Made by a program: the position numbers and the translations under genes
Source: Ruminococcus flavefaciens AE3010
GTDB lineage: Bacteria > Bacillota > Clostridia > Oscillospirales > Ruminococcaceae
DNA length: 64,000 nucleotides
Reading direction: 5' to 3'
Assembly (NCBI RefSeq): GCF_000526795.1
Contig: NZ_JAGT01000001.1
Span: 2,268,001-2,332,000, forward strand
Shown here: piece after piece, positions 1 through 9,151 of the stretch
Layout: each line of letters opens with the position of its first letter
Numbering within the stretch: position 1 is the stretch's first letter
Notes under the pieces: generated by a model
What the model saw: only the letters and a program-made list of their open reading frames with translations
What the model was told of the DNA's origin: nothing
The model's database searches: none

Positions 1-311
1 TTTTCGGCGGCGAGGGCTTTATCCTCCAGCATCTCTTCGGAAACGGCATGGCTTTCCTTGAAGTAGACGGCGATATGGTGGAGAGGAACCTTGCAGCAGG
101 CGAGGTCCTCAAAGTTGACACAGGTAATGTGGTAGCCTTTGAGCCCACTGTAAAATACGAGGTCGAGACCGTAAAGGGGCTTGGAAATATCTTCCTTGGC
201 GGCGAGGGACTTTTCCTCACAAAGCTGGTAGGCCCCGGCAAGGTAATACTCCAGACTCAGAACTTCAACGACTTTGCAGGCAAGATACTTGCAATGGGCG
301 TAAAGAGATAA
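1..311 (+). CDS. AIM24 family protein (TIGR00266-like), 5' partial
   Basis: The reading frame is open from the window edge (codons in phase from base 3), so the N-terminus lies outside. About 103 C-terminal residues are visible. The repeated Gly-rich beta motifs (FGGEGF near the edge, LGGEGLF about 60 residues later) and the ending with QTQNF are typical of the AIM24/TIGR00266 family of trimeric beta-prism proteins, whose bacterial role is unknown. An internal ATG at 48 is not a convincing start because the conserved motif begins before it. The next small gene starts 1 nt after the stop, which suggests co-transcription. Family call fairly sure; function unknown. Confidence 0.75.
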   Translation, partial: FGGEGFILQHLFGNGMAFLEVDGDMVERNLAAGEVLKVDTGNVVAFEPTVKYEVETVKGLGNIFLGGEGLFLTKLVGPGKVILQTQNFNDFAGKILAMGVKR

Positions 312-312
312 T

Positions 313-456
313 ATGAAGCAATGGTTCATAGCCGCCGCAGTTGCGGCGGCATACCTGTTATTCAGCGTATTCACAGGACTTTGGGCGATATCATGGATAA
401 TCTGGGTATTCTACGGAATATACAGGATAGCTGATTACATCAAGTCACAGCAATGA
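313..456 (+). CDS. small membrane protein, 47 aa
   Basis: ATG follows the preceding stop codon by 1 nt and a purine-rich AAAGAGA lies just upstream. The 47-residue product is Ala/Trp-rich, with one long hydrophobic stretch (about residues 4-36) and a short polar tail ending KSQQ, so it is probably a single-pass or hairpin membrane protein. Tight coupling to the AIM24-like gene suggests a shared transcript. No family recognised. The stop codon sits at the start of a dispersed repeat. Confidence 0.5.
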   Translation: MKQWFIAAAVAAAYLLFSVFTGLWAISWIIWVFYGIYRIADYIKSQQ

Positions 457-560
457 GCAGCGTGACGCTGCACCCTTGCCACGTTGACGCTCGTAAACTC
501 GCTAACTCTCAGCAAAAACGTTCATCGTACATCGCTTACAGCACTTTTTTGTCTACAGAT
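454..560 (+). repeat. dispersed repeat, copy 1 (GCAGCGTGACGCTGC family)
   Basis: Opens with GCAGCGTGACGCTGCACCC and runs through CGCTCGTAAACTCGCT and CATCGTACATCGCTTACAGC. The same order of blocks recurs at 19472-19680. It lies between two genes, and an open frame through it (453-575) would add an artificial N-terminus to the next gene. Confidence 0.75.
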
Positions 561-575
561 AATGAGGTGAAGCTT

Positions 576-833
576 ATGTTTATATTCGGATTCCCCGTTG
601 TGGGCTTGCAGTACATGACCAACGGCATGGAGATATTCCGCATGGCTGCCGAGAATAAGGCTGCTCCTGTGTGGAACGGCGATAAATGGCGCTGTATATG
701 CGGACAGGAAAACAGTACCAATTTCTGTCCCGAATGCGGCATGAAAGCTCCCGTGAAGCCGTGGAAATGCAGCTGCGGCAGGGACTGCACAACCAATTTT
801 TGTCCGGACTGCGGCGCGAAAGTCCCTGTTTAA
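576..833 (+). CDS. double zinc-ribbon small protein, 85 aa
   Basis: The start was placed at ATG 576, preceded by GAGGTG at 564-569. A longer in-frame start at 453 would translate a dispersed repeat. The N-terminus (FIFGFPVVGLQY) is hydrophobic. The rest holds two similar zinc-ribbon motifs (WRCICG...NFCPECG and WKCSCG...NFCPDCG), each a CxC/CxxC tetracysteine set separated by a short Pro-rich linker. Duplicated C-terminal ribbons like these occur in many small Firmicute proteins, often SPFH/virion-core type or membrane-associated, with unknown roles. Probably a structural zinc protein; no specific function can be assigned. Confidence 0.6.
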   Translation: MFIFGFPVVGLQYMTNGMEIFRMAAENKAAPVWNGDKWRCICGQENSTNFCPECGMKAPVKPWKCSCGRDCTTNFCPDCGAKVPV

Positions 834-881
834 TTCGGAATTGATGTGTCCGCTGACGCGCACGAATTATAAATGACGATC

Positions 882-1017
882 TGTAGGGGCGCCGTTTCGG
901 CGCCCGTCATATCCATACGTTTTTACTCGGGCGGATAATATCCGCCCCTACAAGGGACGTCGAGGACGCCGTCCCCTACAAAAGCTAATAGCTAAGGGCT
1001 AACGGCTAATGGCTGAT
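882..1017 (+). repeat. GTAGGGGC palindromic intergenic repeat cluster
   Basis: Three successive hairpin modules: GGGGCGCCG/CGGCGCCC, GGGCGGATAATATCCGCCC and GGACG-CGTCC, with TGTAGGGG/CCCCTACA at their edges, ending in a run of GCTAATGGCTA-like heptamers. Other members occur near 4855, 7290, 9180, 11990 and 12620. No coding potential. Confidence 0.8.
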
Positions 1018-1044
1018 TTTGCGCAGCAAAATTCTGGCAAGGTA

Positions 1045-1073
1045 TTGACAAACGCATTTTTTCCGTGTATAAT
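1045..1073 (+). promoter_or_regulatory. promoter of the leu operon
   Basis: TTGACA (1045-1050), 17-bp spacer, TATAAT (1068-1073): both hexamers match the vegetative consensus. It sits just upstream of the T-box leader. Confidence 0.9.
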
Positions 1074-1084
1074 ACACTTAATAA

Positions 1085-1365
1085 ATTAAAAATGCTATGA
1101 AGGGAAACAAAGCTTGTATAAGTTTTCACAGAGAGCCGACGGCTGGTGTAAGTCGGCAGACAGATACAAGTCATAACTCCTCCCCGAGCAGCCGACCAAA
1201 CAAAGCAAACCGCTTCCAGTAGGCTCGGACGGGCTCTCCCGTTACAGAGATATGCGTTGATCCGACGCAGATGAGTGGGTGTATTCTTACATCAAGAAGA
1301 GTGGTACCACGGAGTATTATTGCAGCTTCGTCTCTTCCATGCCATGCATGGAGGAGATTTTTTAT
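1085..1365 (+). promoter_or_regulatory. T-box leader, probably leucine-specific
   Basis: The leader between the promoter and leuA carries the hallmark T-box GGTACCACGG (1303-1312), which pairs with the NCCA end of uncharged tRNA. Upstream, ACAGAGAGCCGACGGCTGGTG resembles the start of stem I. A CTC triplet at 1177-1179 is a plausible Leu specifier codon. Downstream is an intrinsic terminator (1330-1364) overlapping the antiterminator region. By family knowledge, uncharged tRNA-Leu would let transcription into leuA. The specifier is inferred from position and from the downstream gene; I did not fold the RNA. Confidence 0.9.
1330..1364 (+). terminator. T-box attenuator terminator
   Basis: TCTCTTCCATG pairs with CATGGAGGAGA (one G-T pair), followed by a T run. 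It lies 45 bp before the leuA start. Confidence 0.85.
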
Positions 1366-1408
1366 TACCCTCCTGCGAGGTCAAACGGATCGGAATGGAG
1401 GTTTTAAA

Positions 1409-3073
1409 ATGAAAAACGTAACCAAGTACACAAGACAATTCTTTGAAGCACCGAAAACAGCTATGAAATGGACGGAAAAGTCCTATATCGACAAGGCTCC
1501 CCAGTGGTGCAGCGTAGATCTCCGCGACGGAAATCAGGCTCTTATAATACCCATGAGCTTAGGCGAAAAGCTGGAGTTTTTCAAAAAGCTGACAGATATC
1601 GGCTTCAAGGAGATAGAGATCGGCTTCCCTGCCGCTTCCGAGACCGAGTACGACTTCTGCCGCACTCTTATCGAGCAGGATCTCATTCCCGACGATGTGG
1701 CAATACAGGTACTCACACAGTCCCGAGAGCATATCATCGAAAAGACCTTTGAAGCTCTCAAGGGCTGCAAAAACGCAATAGTCCACCTTTACAATTCCAC
1801 CTCCGTGGCTCAGCGTGAGCAGGTGTTCCGCAAGAGCAAGGAGGAGATAATCGATATAGCGGTCAGCGGAGCCAAGCTCCTCAAAGAATACCGCGAGAAG
1901 TACGAGGGCAATTTCCGCTTTGAGTACTCTCCCGAGAGCTTCACGGGCACTGAGCCCGAGTTCGCACTGGAGGTCTGTAACGCCGTTCTGGACGTGTGGC
2001 AGCCTACTCCCGAGGACAAGGTCATAATCAACCTGCCAGTAACAGTTCAGCTCTCAATGCCACATGTTTACGCAAATCAGGTGGAGTACATGTGCGAGAA
2101 TCTGAAATACCGCGAGAACGTCATAGTGTCGCTCCACCCACACAACGACCGCGGCTGCGCCGTGGCTGATACGGAATTCGGTCTCCTTGCAGGTGCAGAC
2201 CGAGTGGAGGGAACTCTCTTCGGCAACGGCGAACGCACAGGAAATGTGGATATCATAGTCCTCGCCATGAACATGTACTCTCAGGGCGTTGACCCGCAGC
2301 TGGATTTCAGCAATATACCTGCCCTCTCCGAGGACTTCTCACGTCTGACACGCATGGGTATCTACGAGCGCCAGCCCTATTCGGGAAAGCTTGTATTCGC
2401 AGCATTCAGCGGCTCTCATCAGGACGCTATCGCAAAGGGCATGAAATGGCGGGAGGAGCACGGCGAAACTGTCTGGAACGTGCCCTATCTCCCTATCGAC
2501 CCGCAGGACATCGGCAGAGAGTACGAATCCGATGTTATCCGCATCAACAGCCAGTCAGGCAAGGGCGGTATCGGCTATATCCTCGAAACACGCTTCGGCT
2601 ATGACCTGCCAAAGAAGATGCGCGAGAGCGTGGGCTATCTGGTCAAGGGCATTTCCGACAAGAAGCACAAGGAGCTTCTCCCCGACGAGGTATACGCTAT
2701 ATTCAAGACCAACTACGTGGATATAACCGCTCCTATTAATATTAACGAAACTCACTTCGTACAGCGCAACGGCATCGAAGCTACCATAAGCTTTGATTAC
2801 AATGGCAGAAAGGTAACGGCTACGGACATGGGTAATGGTCGTCTTGACGCTGTCAGCAACGCTATACGCTCATATACAGGCGCAGACTACAGTCTCAACA
2901 GCTACACCGAGCACGCCCTTGAAGTGGGCTCGGCTTCAAAGGCTGTGTCCTACGTTGAGATAGTCACAAAGGACGGAAAGAGCTTCTGGGGAACGGGTAT
3001 CGACAACGATATCATCACTTCCTCTGTAAAGGCTCTTGTCAGCGCAGTAAACAATATGCTCAAGACTGCATGA
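1409..3073 (+). CDS. leuA: 2-isopropylmalate synthase (LeuA, long form)
   Basis: Condenses acetyl-CoA and 2-oxoisovalerate, the first committed step of leucine synthesis. ATG 1409 follows GGAATGGAGG and gives 554 aa; an earlier in-frame start at 1271 lies inside the T-box leader and is rejected. The N-terminal HMGL-like TIM barrel has the DLRDGNQA motif near residue 40 and SLHPHNDRG near residue 240. The C-terminal region (about 420-550) is the LeuA dimer/allosteric domain, with IEATISFDYNGRKVTATDMGNG and a Gly/Asp-rich end, expected to mediate leucine feedback. Length fits the 550-aa class (mycobacterial or yeast-like). leuC follows 18 nt later. Regulated by the T-box. Confidence 0.95.
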   Translation: MKNVTKYTRQFFEAPKTAMKWTEKSYIDKAPQWCSVDLRDGNQALIIPMSLGEKLEFFKKLTDIGFKEIEIGFPAASETEYDFCRTLIEQDLIPDDVAIQVLTQSREHIIEKTFEALKGCKNAIVHLYNSTSVAQREQVFRKSKEEIIDIAVSGAKLLKEYREKYEGNFRFEYSPESFTGTEPEFALEVCNAVLDVWQPTPEDKVIINLPVTVQLSMPHVYANQVEYMCENLKYRENVIVSLHPHNDRGCAVADTEFGLLAGADRVEGTLFGNGERTGNVDIIVLAMNMYSQGVDPQLDFSNIPALSEDFSRLTRMGIYERQPYSGKLVFAAFSGSHQDAIAKGMKWREEHGETVWNVPYLPIDPQDIGREYESDVIRINSQSGKGGIGYILETRFGYDLPKKMRESVGYLVKGISDKKHKELLPDEVYAIFKTNYVDITAPININETHFVQRNGIEATISFDYNGRKVTATDMGNGRLDAVSNAIRSYTGADYSLNSYTEHALEVGSASKAVSYVEIVTKDGKSFWGTGIDNDIITSSVKALVSAVNNMLKTA

Positions 3074-3091
3074 TAAAGGAAGTGTGAAAAT

Positions 3092-4360
3092 ATGGCAATG
3101 ACAATGACGCAGAAAATACTTGCGGCTCATTCGGGAAAGGAGTCCGTCAGCGCAGGAGAGCTTATCCTCGCAGACCTCGACTTAGTACTCGGAAACGATA
3201 TCACTTCTCCCGTAGCTATCAAGGAGTTCGCAAAGCTCGGCAGAGACAGCGTGTTTGACAGAGACAAGGTCACCATGGTCATGGATCACTTCGCACCAAA
3301 CAAGGATATCAAGGCGGCAGAGCAGTGCAAGATGTGCCGCGATTTCTGCATGGAAAAGGAAATATCTCACTTCTACGACGTTGGAGAAATGGGCATTGAA
3401 CACGCCCTGCTCCCCGAAAATGGTCTGGTCACCGCAGGAAACGTGGTCATCGGAGCAGACTCTCACACCTGCACCTACGGAGCTCTGGGAGCTTTCTCAA
3501 CAGGCGTGGGCTCAACGGATATGGCTTGCGGAATGGCTACGGGCAAGGCGTGGTTCAAGGTGCCCTCGGCTATGAAGATTGTCCTCACGGGAAGCCTCAG
3601 GAAGTACGTGTCGGGCAAGGACGTTATACTCCACATCATCGGTGAGATAGGCGTTGACGGAGCGCTGTACAAATCAATGGAATTCACAGGTGAGGGGCTT
3701 TCCTCACTTACTATGGCTGACCGCCTGTGCATGGCAAATATGGCCATAGAAGCAGGTGCAAAGAACGGCATCTTCGAGGTGGACGATATAACCCTCGACT
3801 ATATCCGCACACACGGCGGCGCGGAGCCCGTTGTATACAGGGCTGACGAGAACGCTGAGTACGACGAGGTCCTCACCGTTGACCTGTCGGAGATAGAGCC
3901 TACCGTGGCTTTTCCTCATCTTCCCGAAAATGCCAAGACCTTCGCTGAAATTGGCGACGTCAGAATAGATCAGGTGGTAATAGGCTCCTGCACCAACGGC
4001 AGGCTTGAAGACCTCATTGCTGCGGCTGAGATAATGAAAGGCAGAAAAGCCGCAAAAAACGTCCGCGTTATCGTTATCCCCGCAACTCAGCAGATATACC
4101 TTGACGCTATGGAAATGGGGCTTATCCGCATCTTTATTGAGTTCGGCGCAGTAGTCTCCACACCTACCTGCGGACCCTGCTTAGGCGGATATATGGGCAT
4201 TCTCGCCGCAGGAGAAAGAGCTGTCGCCACCACCAACCGCAACTTCGTGGGACGTATGGGACACCCCGAATCCGAGGTATACCTTGCAAGCCCCGCAACT
4301 GCGGCAGCAAGCGCCGTAACAGGCAGGATAACAAGTCCGTGGGAGGTAATGAACGAATGA
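3092..4360 (+). CDS. leuC: 3-isopropylmalate dehydratase large subunit
   Basis: Large subunit of isopropylmalate isomerase, which holds the [4Fe-4S] cluster and interconverts 2- and 3-isopropylmalate. The 422-aa length fits the HacA/LeuC type 2 family. Visible family motifs are [13 protein letters not shown] (near residue 125), GSCTNGR (near 297) and TCGPCLGG (near 358), whose cysteines bind the cluster. Good RBS AGGAAGTG before ATG 3092. Its stop overlaps the leuD start (ATGA), so the two subunits are translationally coupled. Confidence 0.95.
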   Translation: MAMTMTQKILAAHSGKESVSAGELILADLDLVLGNDITSPVAIKEFAKLGRDSVFDRDKVTMVMDHFAPNKDIKAAEQCKMCRDFCMEKEISHFYDVGEMGIEHALLPENGLVTAGNVVIGADSHTCTYGALGAFSTGVGSTDMACGMATGKAWFKVPSAMKIVLTGSLRKYVSGKDVILHIIGEIGVDGALYKSMEFTGEGLSSLTMADRLCMANMAIEAGAKNGIFEVDDITLDYIRTHGGAEPVVYRADENAEYDEVLTVDLSEIEPTVAFPHLPENAKTFAEIGDVRIDQVVIGSCTNGRLEDLIAAAEIMKGRKAAKNVRVIVIPATQQIYLDAMEMGLIRIFIEFGAVVSTPTCGPCLGGYMGILAAGERAVATTNRNFVGRMGHPESEVYLASPATAAASAVTGRITSPWEVMNE

Positions 4361-4848
4361 AATACACAGGAAATGTTATAAAATACGGCGACAACGTGGA
4401 TACCGACGTAATTATCCCCGCACGTTACCTCAACACCAGCGACCATAAGGAGCTTGCCAGCCACTGCATGGAGGACTTGGACAAGACCTTTGTGAGCCGC
4501 GTAAAACAGGGAGATATCATCACAGCAGGCGAGAATTTCGGCTGCGGCTCCTCCCGTGAGCATGCTCCCATAGCTATCAAGGCAAGCGGCGTATCGCTTG
4601 TTATCGCCAAGAGCTTCGCCCGTATCTTCTACAGGAACGCTATCAATATCGGACTTGCTATCGTGGAATGTCCCGAGGCTGCGGAGGATATCTCCGAGGG
4701 GGATATGGTCGAGGCAGACCTTGATAACGGTATCATACGCAATATCACTGCGGGCAGGGAGTACAAAACCGCTCCTTTCCCCGAGTTCGTACAGAGCATT
4801 ATCGAAAACGGCGGACTTATGCAGGCCATAGAAAACGGAGTTATTTAA
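4357..4848 (+). CDS. leuD: 3-isopropylmalate dehydratase small subunit
   Basis: Partner of LeuC; supplies the swivelling domain that completes the aconitase-like active site. The start chosen is ATG 4357 ([18 protein letters not shown]), with GGGAGG at 4341-4346 and a 4-bp overlap with leuC; a frame start 18 nt earlier would lie inside the RBS region. 163 aa, the normal length for archaeal/Firmicute LeuD. The motifs [16 protein letters not shown] and [12 protein letters not shown] are diagnostic. A repeat-filled gap follows. Confidence 0.95.
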   Translation: MKYTGNVIKYGDNVDTDVIIPARYLNTSDHKELASHCMEDLDKTFVSRVKQGDIITAGENFGCGSSREHAPIAIKASGVSLVIAKSFARIFYRNAINIGLAIVECPEAAEDISEGDMVEADLDNGIIRNITAGREYKTAPFPEFVQSIIENGGLMQAIENGVI

Positions 4849-4854
4849 TGCATA

Positions 4855-5036
4855 ATTGTAGGGACGGCCATTGGTCGTCCGTGTATGCCGTTTTGTAAAA
4901 TTATGATATATCAATATAACCATGTAGAGGCGCCCTTTGGACGTCCGCAGGTTTCTGTAAAATTATGACGGGCCGCCGCAGGCAGCCCCTACAAGCTAAT
5001 GGCTAATGGCTAAAGGCTAAAAGCTAAAAAAGGACG
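4855..5036 (+). repeat. GTAGGGGC-family intergenic repeat cluster
   Basis: Degenerate modules TGTAGGGACGGCC, GTAGAGGCGCCCTTTGGACGTCC and GGGCCGCCGCAGGCAGCCCC, followed by GCTAATGGCTAATGGCTAA heptamers, fill nearly the whole leuD-ilvB gap. No promoter is obvious. Confidence 0.75.
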
Positions 5037-5044
5037 TTATTACT

Positions 5045-6754
5045 ATGAAAATATCAGGTGCAAAGATAGTCGTAGAAACTCTAATCGAACAGGGCTGCGA
5101 CACTATATTCGGCTACCCAGGCGGTCAGGTCATAGACCTATTCGACGAGCTCTACAACGCCCGTGACCGCATAAAGCATATACTTACCGCCCACGAGCAG
5201 GGAGCTGCCCACGCCGCTGACGGCTACGCACGTTCAACGGGAAAGGTAGGCGTTGTCATAGCTACCTCGGGACCAGGGGCTACAAACCTCGTAACAGGCA
5301 TAGCTGCGGCATATCTTGACTCAGTACCCATGGTTGCTATCACGGGAAACGTTTCCTGCGACCAGATAGGCAGGGACAGCTTCCAAGAGGTCGACATCGT
5401 AGGCGTTACCATGCCTATCACCAAGCATAATTTCATCGTAAAGGACATAAAGGAGCTTGCGGACACTCTCCGCACAGCCTTTAAAATAGCCAAATCGGGC
5501 AGACAGGGACCTGTTCTTGTGGATATCCCCAAGGACGTACAGACGGCTCTCTGCGAGTACGAGTCAAACGCTCAGCCGGTTATACCCTATCCCCTCACCT
5601 TTGCTTCCGAGGTAAAGCTGCAAAAGGCTGCGGAGCTCATAAACAGCTGCGAAAGGCCCTATATTTACTTTGGCGGCGGCGTCATCAGCGGCAAGGCTTC
5701 ACAGCAGGTAACTGCCCTTGCGGAAAAGATAGACGCCCCTATGGGCTGCTCTCTTATGGGGCTTTCAGCTGTTCCCTGTGACCACCCGAAGTTTCTCGGC
5801 ATGCAGGGCATGCACGGTCATTTTGCCTCCACAGTGGCTGAGGACGAGGCTGATCTGGTCATTGCTCTGGGAGTTCGCTTCAGCGACAGGGCTACAGGTG
5901 AAAACAGCCGTTTCTCCAAGCATTTCACCATTATACACATAGATATCGACGGCGCGGAGCTCAACAAGAATATCCCTGCCGACCTGTCCATACGGGGCGA
6001 CCTCCGCGACTCGGTGGAGCGCCTTATCGCTATGGTGGACGAGAAAAAGCACCCGAACTGGGAAAATCGCATTGCGGAGCTGAAAGCAGAGGAGCTCTCA
6101 CGCACTGAGTCCGCACTGACTGCCGCCAAGGAGAAGCTTGCGGCAAAGGGCAGCGCTCCAAAGCTGAGCCCCTATGAGATAATCGACATAATAAGCGAAC
6201 GCGCAGGCGACAACGTTATAATCGCTACAGACGTGGGGCAGCACCAGATATGGACAGCTCAGCGTTATCCCCTCAGAAAGCCCCGTACATTCCTGACCAG
6301 CGGCGGTCTGGGAGCTATGGGCTACGGTCTGGGAGCAGCTGTGGGAGCTTCTACTGCTACAGGCAGGCGCGTGGTGCTCTTCACAGGCGACGGCAGCTTC
6401 GGCATGAACCTCAGCGAGCTGGCAACTGCCGTAACGCAGGCTATCCCCGTAGTTATCGTAGTCATGAACAACGGCGTGCTCGGTATGGTTCGCCAGTGGC
6501 AGACTCTTTTCTACGACAAGCACTACTCAAACACCACATTCGACCGCAAGACGGATTTCGTCAAGGTGGCGGTAGCCTTCGGCGCTAAGGGCTGTCACGC
6601 GGCCACGGCTGAGGAGCTGAAAAAAGCCGCAGATGAAGCCTTTTCGAGCAGCGTTCCTTTCGTTATCGACTGCGCAGTTGACTGCGACGAACTGGTTCTG
6701 CCTATGCTTCCGCCAAACGGTACGGTAGACGATATAATCACAGAGATAAAGTGA
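5045..6754 (+). CDS. ilvB: acetolactate synthase large (catalytic) subunit
   Basis: Thiamine-diphosphate enzyme making 2-acetolactate or 2-aceto-2-hydroxybutyrate for Val/Leu/Ile. 569 aa, a usual length. It starts MKISGAKIVVETL with FGYPGGQVIDLFDEL, the TPP-activating glutamate in TAHEQGAAHAADGYAR (near residue 51), the central FAD-type domain, and the C-terminal TPP/Mg motif GDGSFGMNLSELATAV...NNGVLGMVRQWQ. Start ATG 5045 follows AAAAAAGGACG. The small subunit starts 10 nt downstream, so the two form an operon. Confidence 0.95.
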   Translation: MKISGAKIVVETLIEQGCDTIFGYPGGQVIDLFDELYNARDRIKHILTAHEQGAAHAADGYARSTGKVGVVIATSGPGATNLVTGIAAAYLDSVPMVAITGNVSCDQIGRDSFQEVDIVGVTMPITKHNFIVKDIKELADTLRTAFKIAKSGRQGPVLVDIPKDVQTALCEYESNAQPVIPYPLTFASEVKLQKAAELINSCERPYIYFGGGVISGKASQQVTALAEKIDAPMGCSLMGLSAVPCDHPKFLGMQGMHGHFASTVAEDEADLVIALGVRFSDRATGENSRFSKHFTIIHIDIDGAELNKNIPADLSIRGDLRDSVERLIAMVDEKKHPNWENRIAELKAEELSRTESALTAAKEKLAAKGSAPKLSPYEIIDIISERAGDNVIIATDVGQHQIWTAQRYPLRKPRTFLTSGGLGAMGYGLGAAVGASTATGRRVVLFTGDGSFGMNLSELATAVTQAIPVVIVVMNNGVLGMVRQWQTLFYDKHYSNTTFDRKTDFVKVAVAFGAKGCHAATAEELKKAADEAFSSSVPFVIDCAVDCDELVLPMLPPNGTVDDIITEIK

Positions 6755-6764
6755 GGTGACATTT

Positions 6765-7268
6765 ATGGAACAGCAGTATGTAATAGGAGTTATAGTTGCC
6801 AACGTTTCGGGCGTTCTTTCGCGTGTTTCGGGAATGTTCACACGCCGCGGCTTCAACATCGACAGCCTTACCGTGGGCGAGACGGAATCCAGCGGCTTTT
6901 CACGAATAACCATTGCCTTTCACGGCGACGAGGACATGAAGGAGCGCATACTCCAGCAGCTACAGAAGCTCCATGATGTCAGAGAAGTAGAAGTCCTTGA
7001 CACCAAGGACAGCGTTATCCGCGAGCTTCTGCTCATAAAAGTAAGGAACAAGGCTGAGATACGTCAGGACATAATGACTGCCGTTGAGATATTCCGCTCA
7101 AAAATAGTGGACTACTCCCCCACATCACTCACCTGTGAGCTCACAGGCGAGACCTCAAAGATAGATGCGTTCATAGAGCTGCTGAAGCCCTTTGGTATCA
7201 TGGAGATGTGCCGCACGGGTATCGTGGCTATCGAGCGCGGCGAGAACTGCCTGAAAACTGTTAAGTAA
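6765..7268 (+). CDS. ilvN: acetolactate synthase small (regulatory) subunit
   Basis: ACT-domain subunit that stabilises IlvB and confers valine feedback. ATG 6765 is preceded by GAGGTGAC, itself overlapping the end of ilvB; a GTG at 6756 lies within that RBS and is rejected. 167 aa. The N-terminal ACT domain shows VANVSGVLSRVSGMFTRRGFNIDSL (about residues 9-33), and the C-terminal ALS_ss_C domain covers about 80-160 with TGE, DAFIELLKPFGI and RTG. Followed by 380 bp of repeats. Confidence 0.95.
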   Translation: MEQQYVIGVIVANVSGVLSRVSGMFTRRGFNIDSLTVGETESSGFSRITIAFHGDEDMKERILQQLQKLHDVREVEVLDTKDSVIRELLLIKVRNKAEIRQDIMTAVEIFRSKIVDYSPTSLTCELTGETSKIDAFIELLKPFGIMEMCRTGIVAIERGENCLKTVK

Positions 7269-7289
7269 TCAGTGAGTAGAAAGTAGTAT

Positions 7290-7640
7290 TGTAGGGGCTG
7301 GCGTCCTCGACAGCCCGCTAATCACGATAAAAACATGATTAGCACAACGTAGGGGCGCCCTTTGGGCGTCCGCAAGGTTTTATGAAATTAAGACGGGCCG
7401 CCAAAGGCAGCCCCTACAGTCGTTCATTTATGTTTTTTCGGGAATCGACGGGACGTCGAGGACGCCGTCCCCTACGATTTGTCATTTGTGTTTTTATGGT
7501 TATTAACGGGCGAACAGCGTTCGCCCCTGTCGCGGATCATGTTGTATGTTTGCGGACGCGCAATGCGCTTCCCTACAAGCTAACGGCTAATGGCTAATGG
7601 CTAACAGCTCGGGCGGATAATGTCCGCCCCTACAAAAAAG
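7290..7640 (+). repeat. GTAGGGGC-family repeat cluster (largest copy)
   Basis: At least five palindromic modules in a row, including GTAGGGGCGCCCTTTGGGCGTCC, GGGCCGCCAAAGGCAGCCCC, GGGACGTCGAGGACGCCGTCC and GGGCGGATAATGTCCGCCCC, plus GCTAATGGCTAATGG heptamers. Fills the ilvN-leuB gap. Open frames through it are non-biological in composition. Confidence 0.85.
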
Positions 7641-7651
7641 GAGGGGCTTTT

Positions 7652-8725
7652 ATGGAGCTCAACATAGCTCTTTTAAAGGGCGACGGCATAGGTCCCGAGA
7701 TAGTGGACAGCGCCGCTGCCGTACTTGAAAAAATCGCAGCTAAGTTCGGACACAAATTCAACTTTACACCATACCTCATAGGCGGCTGTGCCATTGACGA
7801 AACAGGCATGCCTCTGCCTCAGGAAACTGTGGACGGCTGTCTTGCCTCCGACAGCGTTCTCCTTGGAGCTGTGGGCGGTCCCAAATGGGACGGCCTTGCA
7901 GGAGATATACGCCCCGAAAGGGCACTACTCGGAATACGCTCAGCTATGGGACTGTACACCAATCTCCGTCCCGCAAAGCTCTACCCCGCACTGAGAGGGG
8001 CTTCACCCCTGAAAGACGAGATAGTGGGCGGCGGCTTCGATATACTCATAGTAAGGGAGTTAACAGGGGGTATATACTTCGGCGACCGCGGCTACCGCGA
8101 GGGCAGGTACGGTGAGGAAGCCTACGACACGGAAGCCTACAGCGTCACTGAAATAGAGCGCATAGGCAGAGCTGCCTTTGAAGCTGCCATAAAGCGCAGC
8201 AAGCGGCTTTGCAGCGTGGATAAGGCAAACGTTCTGGAGTCCTCGCGGCTCTGGAGAAAGACCATGCATGAGCTTGCTGAGGAATACCCCGATGTGGAGT
8301 ACAGGGATATGTTCGTGGACAATGCTGCAATGCAGCTGGTCCGTGACCCGAAACAGTTCGACGTTATCGTTACGTCCAATATGTTCGGAGATATACTATC
8401 AGATGAAGCCTCGCAGATAACAGGCTCTATCGGCATGCTGGCTTCGGCTTCGCTGGGAGCTTCAAAGCGGGGGCTTTACGAGCCTATACACGGCTCTGCT
8501 CCCGACATTGCAGGCACAAACAAGGCAAATCCCATAGCCACCATACTCTCGGCAGCTATGATGCTAAGGTACTCCTTCGGACTTGCCGCAGAAGCAGACG
8601 CAATCGAAGCAGCTGTGGACAAGGTGCTTGATGCAGGCTGCAGAACTGCCGATCTTATGGGCACGGATAAGGGTACTCCCCTTACCTGTACGGAAATGAC
8701 AGATATAATACTGAAAAATATTTAG
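7652..8725 (+). CDS. leuB: 3-isopropylmalate dehydrogenase
   Basis: NAD-dependent oxidative decarboxylation of 3-isopropylmalate to 2-oxoisocaproate. 357 aa, typical. Motifs seen: [13 protein letters not shown] at the start; [29 protein letters not shown]; the substrate arginine region [11 protein letters not shown]; the metal-binding [12 protein letters not shown] (near residue 248); and [20 protein letters not shown] near the C-terminus for NAD specificity. Strong RBS AAAGGAGGGG before ATG 7652. It completes the leucine set although separated from leuACD by ilvBN and repeats. ridA follows 11 nt later. Confidence 0.95.
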   Translation: MELNIALLKGDGIGPEIVDSAAAVLEKIAAKFGHKFNFTPYLIGGCAIDETGMPLPQETVDGCLASDSVLLGAVGGPKWDGLAGDIRPERALLGIRSAMGLYTNLRPAKLYPALRGASPLKDEIVGGGFDILIVRELTGGIYFGDRGYREGRYGEEAYDTEAYSVTEIERIGRAAFEAAIKRSKRLCSVDKANVLESSRLWRKTMHELAEEYPDVEYRDMFVDNAAMQLVRDPKQFDVIVTSNMFGDILSDEASQITGSIGMLASASLGASKRGLYEPIHGSAPDIAGTNKANPIATILSAAMMLRYSFGLAAEADAIEAAVDKVLDAGCRTADLMGTDKGTPLTCTEMTDIILKNI

Positions 8726-8736
8726 GAGGAATTAAA

Positions 8737-9114
8737 ATGATAAAGATCCACACAGAAAAGGCTCCCGCAGCAGTAGGACCTTACTCACAGGCGATAGTTT
8801 CAAAGGGAATGGTCTACACAAGCGGTCAGATAGCCATTGACCCCGTTACAAACACCGTTGCGGGCACTACTATCGAGGAGCAGACAGAACAGATAATGCG
8901 CAATCTCGGAGCTGTTCTTGACACGGCAGGCTCGGGCTTCGATAAGGCTGTAAAGACTACCTGCTTCCTTGCGGATATGAACGACTTCGCCGCTTTCAAT
9001 GAGATATACGGCAAGTACTTCACTTCTCTGCCTGCACGCAGCTGCGTTGCGGTAAAAACTCTGCCAAAGGGCGTTCTCGCCGAAGTGGAGGTCATTGCGG
9101 AAAGCACACTTTGA
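8737..9114 (+). CDS. ridA: RidA family imine/enamine deaminase
   Basis: Hydrolyses reactive 2-aminoacrylate-type imines made by PLP enzymes, protecting branched-chain and other enzymes. 125 aa, the standard length. It has the N-terminal KAPAAVGPYSQA and the C-terminal RSCVAVKTLPKGVLAEVEVIA, including the conserved substrate Arg and the Glu near the end. RBS TAGGAGGAATT. Location directly behind leuB in a branched-chain cluster matches the known link of RidA to IlvA/branched-chain metabolism. A strong terminator follows. Confidence 0.93.
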   Translation: MIKIHTEKAPAAVGPYSQAIVSKGMVYTSGQIAIDPVTNTVAGTTIEEQTEQIMRNLGAVLDTAGSGFDKAVKTTCFLADMNDFAAFNEIYGKYFTSLPARSCVAVKTLPKGVLAEVEVIAESTL

Positions 9115-9120
9115 TACATA

Positions 9121-9150
9121 AAAAAGGACAGCTTCGGCTGTCCTTTTTTA
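9121..9150 (+). terminator. intrinsic terminator after ridA
   Basis: AAAAAGGACAGC-TTCG-GCTGTCCTTTTTT: perfect stem with a tetraloop, T run on the + strand (A run allows the reverse). Confidence 0.93.
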
Positions 9151-9151
9151 G

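Noticed and set aside
453-575. N-terminal extension of the zinc-ribbon gene
   Set aside because: It runs through a dispersed repeat found again at 19.5 kb; ATG 576 has a proper RBS.
1271-1408. 46-codon N-terminal extension of leuA
   Set aside because: It would translate the T-box and its terminator; ATG 1409 has the RBS.
4087-4923. 278-codon open frame on the minus strand
   Set aside because: Antisense to leuC/leuD, no RBS, composition of a shadow frame; the sense genes are certain.
7382-7597. 71-codon ORF
   Set aside because: Made entirely of palindromic GTAGGGGC repeats; no RBS.
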